Source of the DNA: Nitrosotalea devaniterrae
GTDB taxonomy: Archaea > Thermoproteota > Nitrososphaeria > Nitrososphaerales > Nitrosopumilaceae
Assembly: GCA_900065925.1 (NCBI GenBank)
Contig: LN890280.1
Span: 612,451 to 676,450, forward strand
Direction: 5' to 3'
DNA: 64,000 nt
Part shown: positions 61,825 to 64,000 of the stretch, in pieces
Layout of the letters: each line of letters opens with the position of its first letter
How positions within the stretch are numbered: the stretch's first letter is position 1
Program-made: the position numbers and the translations under genes
Notes under the pieces: model-generated
The model's database searches: none
What the model was told of the DNA's origin: nothing
What the model saw: the letters and a program-made list of their open reading frames with translations, nothing else

Positions 61825-62316
61825 GTGGTAAAGAAACAGAAGAACAAGGCTAAGTCTAGTCCAGTTTCTAGGGGTATGATAATTACAGTTGCAGTTATCG
61901 TAGCAGTTGTTGCAGGCGGTGTGTACTATATCTGGAACGATGCAATTCCAGTGAATGTAGATCATCCTGTATTTGCAACATCTTCTAATGTTTACATCTT
62001 GGCAACTCACAATGATCAAGGGTATTACTATGATGAACAATCAACTAAGACTGGAAAGAAGTCAATCTCTAGTACTAATGTTGATCCCGCAATACACATT
62101 CCGGTAGGAACACTTGTTGCATTGCATGTGATAAATGAAGACAAGGACACAAGTTCAGACCAAGACCTAAACATTGATGCGTTCAATGTTCACACAAAAC
62201 ACTTGAAGTACTTTGAGGCTCAGACCATAAAGTTCCTTGCAAATAAGGCAGGTACATATTCATATTATTCTGTAATTCACCCTGAAATGAAAGGTACCTT
62301 AACCGTGGATCCGTAA
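61825..62316 (+). CDS. Membrane-anchored cupredoxin-like protein lacking the Cys ligand
   Basis: A 163-residue protein with a basic N-terminus and one helix (MIITVAVIVAVVAGGVYYIW, residues 18-37) anchoring an extracytoplasmic beta domain. The C-terminal AGTYSYYSVIHPEMKGTLTV matches the type 1 copper loop (usually YYC-x2-H-P-x-M), but the Cys is Ser149; H152 and M155 remain. A histidine that could be the fourth ligand occurs in FNVHTKH. A type 2 copper site or a non-copper role is possible. Cupredoxins are abundant in ammonia-oxidising archaea. GTG start. Confidence 0.75.
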   Translation: MVKKQKNKAKSSPVSRGMIITVAVIVAVVAGGVYYIWNDAIPVNVDHPVFATSSNVYILATHNDQGYYYDEQSTKTGKKSISSTNVDPAIHIPVGTLVALHVINEDKDTSSDQDLNIDAFNVHTKHLKYFEAQTIKFLANKAGTYSYYSVIHPEMKGTLTVDP

Positions 62317-62377
62317 AATTGACTGGTAAAATGTTTTCTAGAACATCAAACCGCTTTGAACAGGAAAGGCTCAATTC

Positions 62378-62761
62378 ATGAGCGAAGACAAGATCCAATC
62401 CTCCCGTTTTGACGTACTTGATTTAATGGATAGTTTCATCAAAAAAATTCTTGAAATACGACGAACCCTTCTTGGAGTTTCAATCTCTGGTTTTATTCTA
62501 GCGCCTTTTGCAATAGGACTCTCTATATTCCTGATAACTCATCAGCACTTTTTCATTGTTCTTGAACGCGAATATGACTTTGGCATTGCTCTGAGTATCT
62601 TGCTTGGAGTAGTCATTGCAATATCTGTGGGCTGGATGATAACTGGATTCAAGCAATACAAGACACTAAAATCGTGGAATAAAAAATACCAAGAATACCA
62701 ACAACAAAAAGACGATATTGACAAAAAGATTGCATCACAATACGGGCTAGACCAAGATTAG
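62378..62761 (+). CDS. Small two-TM membrane protein
   Basis: A 127-residue protein with a charged N-terminus, two helices (GVSISGFILAPFAIGLSIFL, about 33-52; ALSILLGVVIAISVGWMITG, about 70-89) and a charged helical C-terminus (SWNKKYQEYQQQKDDIDKKI). The ends are probably cytosolic. It overlaps the convergent winged-helix gene by four nucleotides. No family recognised. Confidence 0.6.
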   Translation: MSEDKIQSSRFDVLDLMDSFIKKILEIRRTLLGVSISGFILAPFAIGLSIFLITHQHFFIVLEREYDFGIALSILLGVVIAISVGWMITGFKQYKTLKSWNKKYQEYQQQKDDIDKKIASQYGLDQD

Positions 62762-63072
62762 ATCTCTTTTTTTCCAGAGTCATTCTTTTTTCTTGGAAAT
62801 AATGTTTCATATGGATCCAAAATAGTTTTACAGAATTCGATACCTTTTGCGGTTGGTTTGTACATTGTAATGATGCGTTTTCCAAGGTGTCTTTCTTCAC
62901 TTTGAATAAGGCCGTTTGATTCAAGTTCTTCAAGTATTGACTTGTGTTTTTTCAGATTCAGTCCGCAAAAACTCACAAGGGCTGTCTGGTTGAGTTCTCC
63001 GTATTGAACCAATATGAGGATGATATCCTTGATTATGTAAATTCTGTCACGATATGATGCTGTCCCAGACAT
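62758..63072 (-). CDS. Winged-helix transcriptional regulator
   Basis: A 104-residue DNA-binding protein. The fold is visible as IIKDIILILVQYGELNQTAL, then LKKHKSILEELESNGLIQSE and a wing (RHLGKRIITMYKPTAKGIEF). This short winged-helix type is abundant in thaumarchaea and has no assigned targets. It starts at an ATG 64 nt downstream of the ProRS stop, on the same strand. Confidence 0.75.
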   Translation of the reverse strand: MSGTASYRDRIYIIKDIILILVQYGELNQTALVSFCGLNLKKHKSILEELESNGLIQSEERHLGKRIITMYKPTAKGIEFCKTILDPYETLFPRKKNDSGKKEI

Positions 63073-63136
63073 TAGCTATATCACAATCCACTTGGCATAA
63101 TATGATATCTTGTTTTCATGATTTCCCTAATCATCG

Positions 63137-64000
63137 TTAATAACTTCTTGCAAAAATTGCATATGTCTTGCTTGGATTGTTACATACAATGCATTTAGAA
63201 TCTTCAGTTTTTGCATCAAATGGAATTACTCTGATATCTGCCCCCGTTGATTCTTTGATTATTTCCTCACATTTTGTCTGTCCACACCATGGAGAATAAA
63301 GAAAAGCGCCCGCTTCCATCTCTAACTTGAAAACTTCAAGATCTGTAACTTCACGTGTCTTTTCTTTTAGCAATTTTTTAGCATTTTCAAAAAGACTCTT
63401 CTGAATCTCATCTAGCATGGTAAGAATTCCTGTTTCTATGTTTTCAAATACAAGATCAGTCTTTTTGAGATCATCTCTGCGGACAAGGACCACTTTGCCT
63501 TTTGCAATGTCTTTTGGACCTATCTCAATACGCAAGGGAACACCTTTCATCTCCCAATCATGGAACTTGTATCCCGGAGTCACTTCATCTCTTACATCCA
63601 TGTGTACACGAAGGTTGTGTTTTGCCAATGTCTGTTTTATTTCTGAAGCTTTGCTGAGTACTAGTTCCATGTCTTGTGGTGAATAGTAAATTGGTACAAT
63701 GACTACCTGGATTGGTGCAACTCTTGGTGGTAGTACTAGCCCCTTGTCATCTCCGTGGATCATGATGAGTGCTCCTATAAGACGCCATGATACTCCCCAT
63801 GATGTCTGCCAGGCAAATGTCTCTACATTTTGCTTGTCCAAGAATTTTACATCAAATGGTTTTGAAAAGTTCTGTCCCAAAAAGTGTGAAGTTCCCATTT
63901 GTAATGCTTTACCATCTGGCATGATTGATTCCATCGTTGTGGTGTATACCGCACCAACAAATTTTTCCTTCTCACTTTTTCTACCTGTAATTACTGGAAT
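63137..64000 (-). CDS. proS: Prolyl-tRNA synthetase, archaeal/eukaryotic type (5' part beyond window)
   Basis: The reverse strand is open from the right edge to a stop at 63137, giving 287 C-terminal codons. The fragment holds the end of the catalytic domain (ALQMGTSHFLGQNFSKPFDV, class II motif 3 region GVSWRLIGALIMIHGDD), the anticodon-binding domain (QVVIVPIYYSPQDME) and the archaeal/eukaryotic C-terminal zinc domain (SPWCGQTKCEE, SKCIVCN, ending in FARSY). It charges tRNA-Pro, whose gene is at 4505. The N-terminal half of roughly 190 residues is outside the window. Confidence 0.96.
   Translation of the reverse strand: MPVITGRKSEKEKFVGAVYTTTMESIMPDGKALQMGTSHFLGQNFSKPFDVKFLDKQNVETFAWQTSWGVSWRLIGALIMIHGDDKGLVLPPRVAPIQVVIVPIYYSPQDMELVLSKASEIKQTLAKHNLRVHMDVRDEVTPGYKFHDWEMKGVPLRIEIGPKDIAKGKVVLVRRDDLKKTDLVFENIETGILTMLDEIQKSLFENAKKLLKEKTREVTDLEVFKLEMEAGAFLYSPWCGQTKCEEIIKESTGADIRVIPFDAKTEDSKCIVCNNPSKTYAIFARSY

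Overview
The window is AT-rich archaeal chromosome. The gene content points to an ammonia-oxidising-type thaumarchaeon (Nitrososphaerota, Nitrosopumilales/Nitrosotalea-like). Evidence includes a CdvA cell-division protein, coenzyme F420 genes (cofD, cofC), FEN1, aIF1, a 54-residue Sec61-beta, an archaeal type II methionine aminopeptidase, a PIN-KH-ATPase, an archaeal-type RNase P RNA, an intron-containing tRNA-Ser, a PEFG-CTERM surface protein and many small zinc-ribbon proteins. Genus is not assignable by reading alone. Genes are densely packed on both strands with short overlaps (ATGA type). Several start at TTG or GTG, and several have a TATA-like box about 26 nt upstream of the start codon, as expected for leaderless archaeal transcripts. 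No rRNA, CRISPR array, integrase, IS element or prophage was seen, so this looks like core chromosome with lineage-specific surface and signalling genes.

Layout. 0-6 kb: a GlcD-type FAD oxidase cut by the left edge, a DUF1512 protein, small zinc-ribbon and membrane proteins, methionine aminopeptidase, tRNA-Pro and an EamA transporter. 6-14.5 kb: a 1175-residue secreted repeat protein, a Tsr3-like rRNA-modification enzyme, an amino-acid permease fused to universal-stress domains, RNase P RNA and a membrane-anchored surface protein. 14.5-20.4 kb: cofD-cofC, a CPBP membrane protease, aIF1, a p27/SSSCA1-like protein, Sec61-beta, a DUF2070 membrane protein and an Mrr-like nuclease. 20.5-26.2 kb: a peptide-type ABC transporter (binding protein plus two permeases, no ATPase) and a PEFG-CTERM protein. 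26-30.5 kb: small hypotheticals, a JAMM protease and a coiled-coil protein.

30.5-35.7 kb: an exopolysaccharide-like locus, made of a processive family-2 glycosyltransferase flanked by two paralogous secreted NodB-like proteins, one with its catalytic residues replaced. 35.7-41 kb: alcohol dehydrogenase, a YVTN beta-propeller, FEN1 with two small upstream genes, tRNA-Ser and DnaJ-TPR. 41-48 kb: a triple-PAS histidine kinase, DoxX, an HxlR regulator divergent from a Cys-rich protein across a palindromic operator, a 37-residue metallothionein-like ORF and a tandem ThyX protein. 48-54 kb: CdvA, acetyl-CoA synthetase, DUF192, a DtxR-family regulator and the PIN-ATPase. 54-58 kb: a two-component cluster (receiver-zinc-ribbon regulator, CheY, Hpt, HAMP kinase). 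58-60.4 kb: an overlapping TldD-UDG-MPG operon. 60.4-64 kb: a collagen-like HtrA protease, a cupredoxin-like protein lacking the copper Cys, a membrane protein, a winged-helix regulator and prolyl-tRNA synthetase cut by the right edge.

Most notable: the ABC-transporter binding protein has family-5 motifs in circularly permuted order, its DppC partner carries a large extracytoplasmic insertion, and the 44-46 kb stretch looks like an undescribed small metal/thiol-response module. The polysaccharide locus and the stand-alone Hpt/CheY phosphorelay are the next best candidates for new biology.
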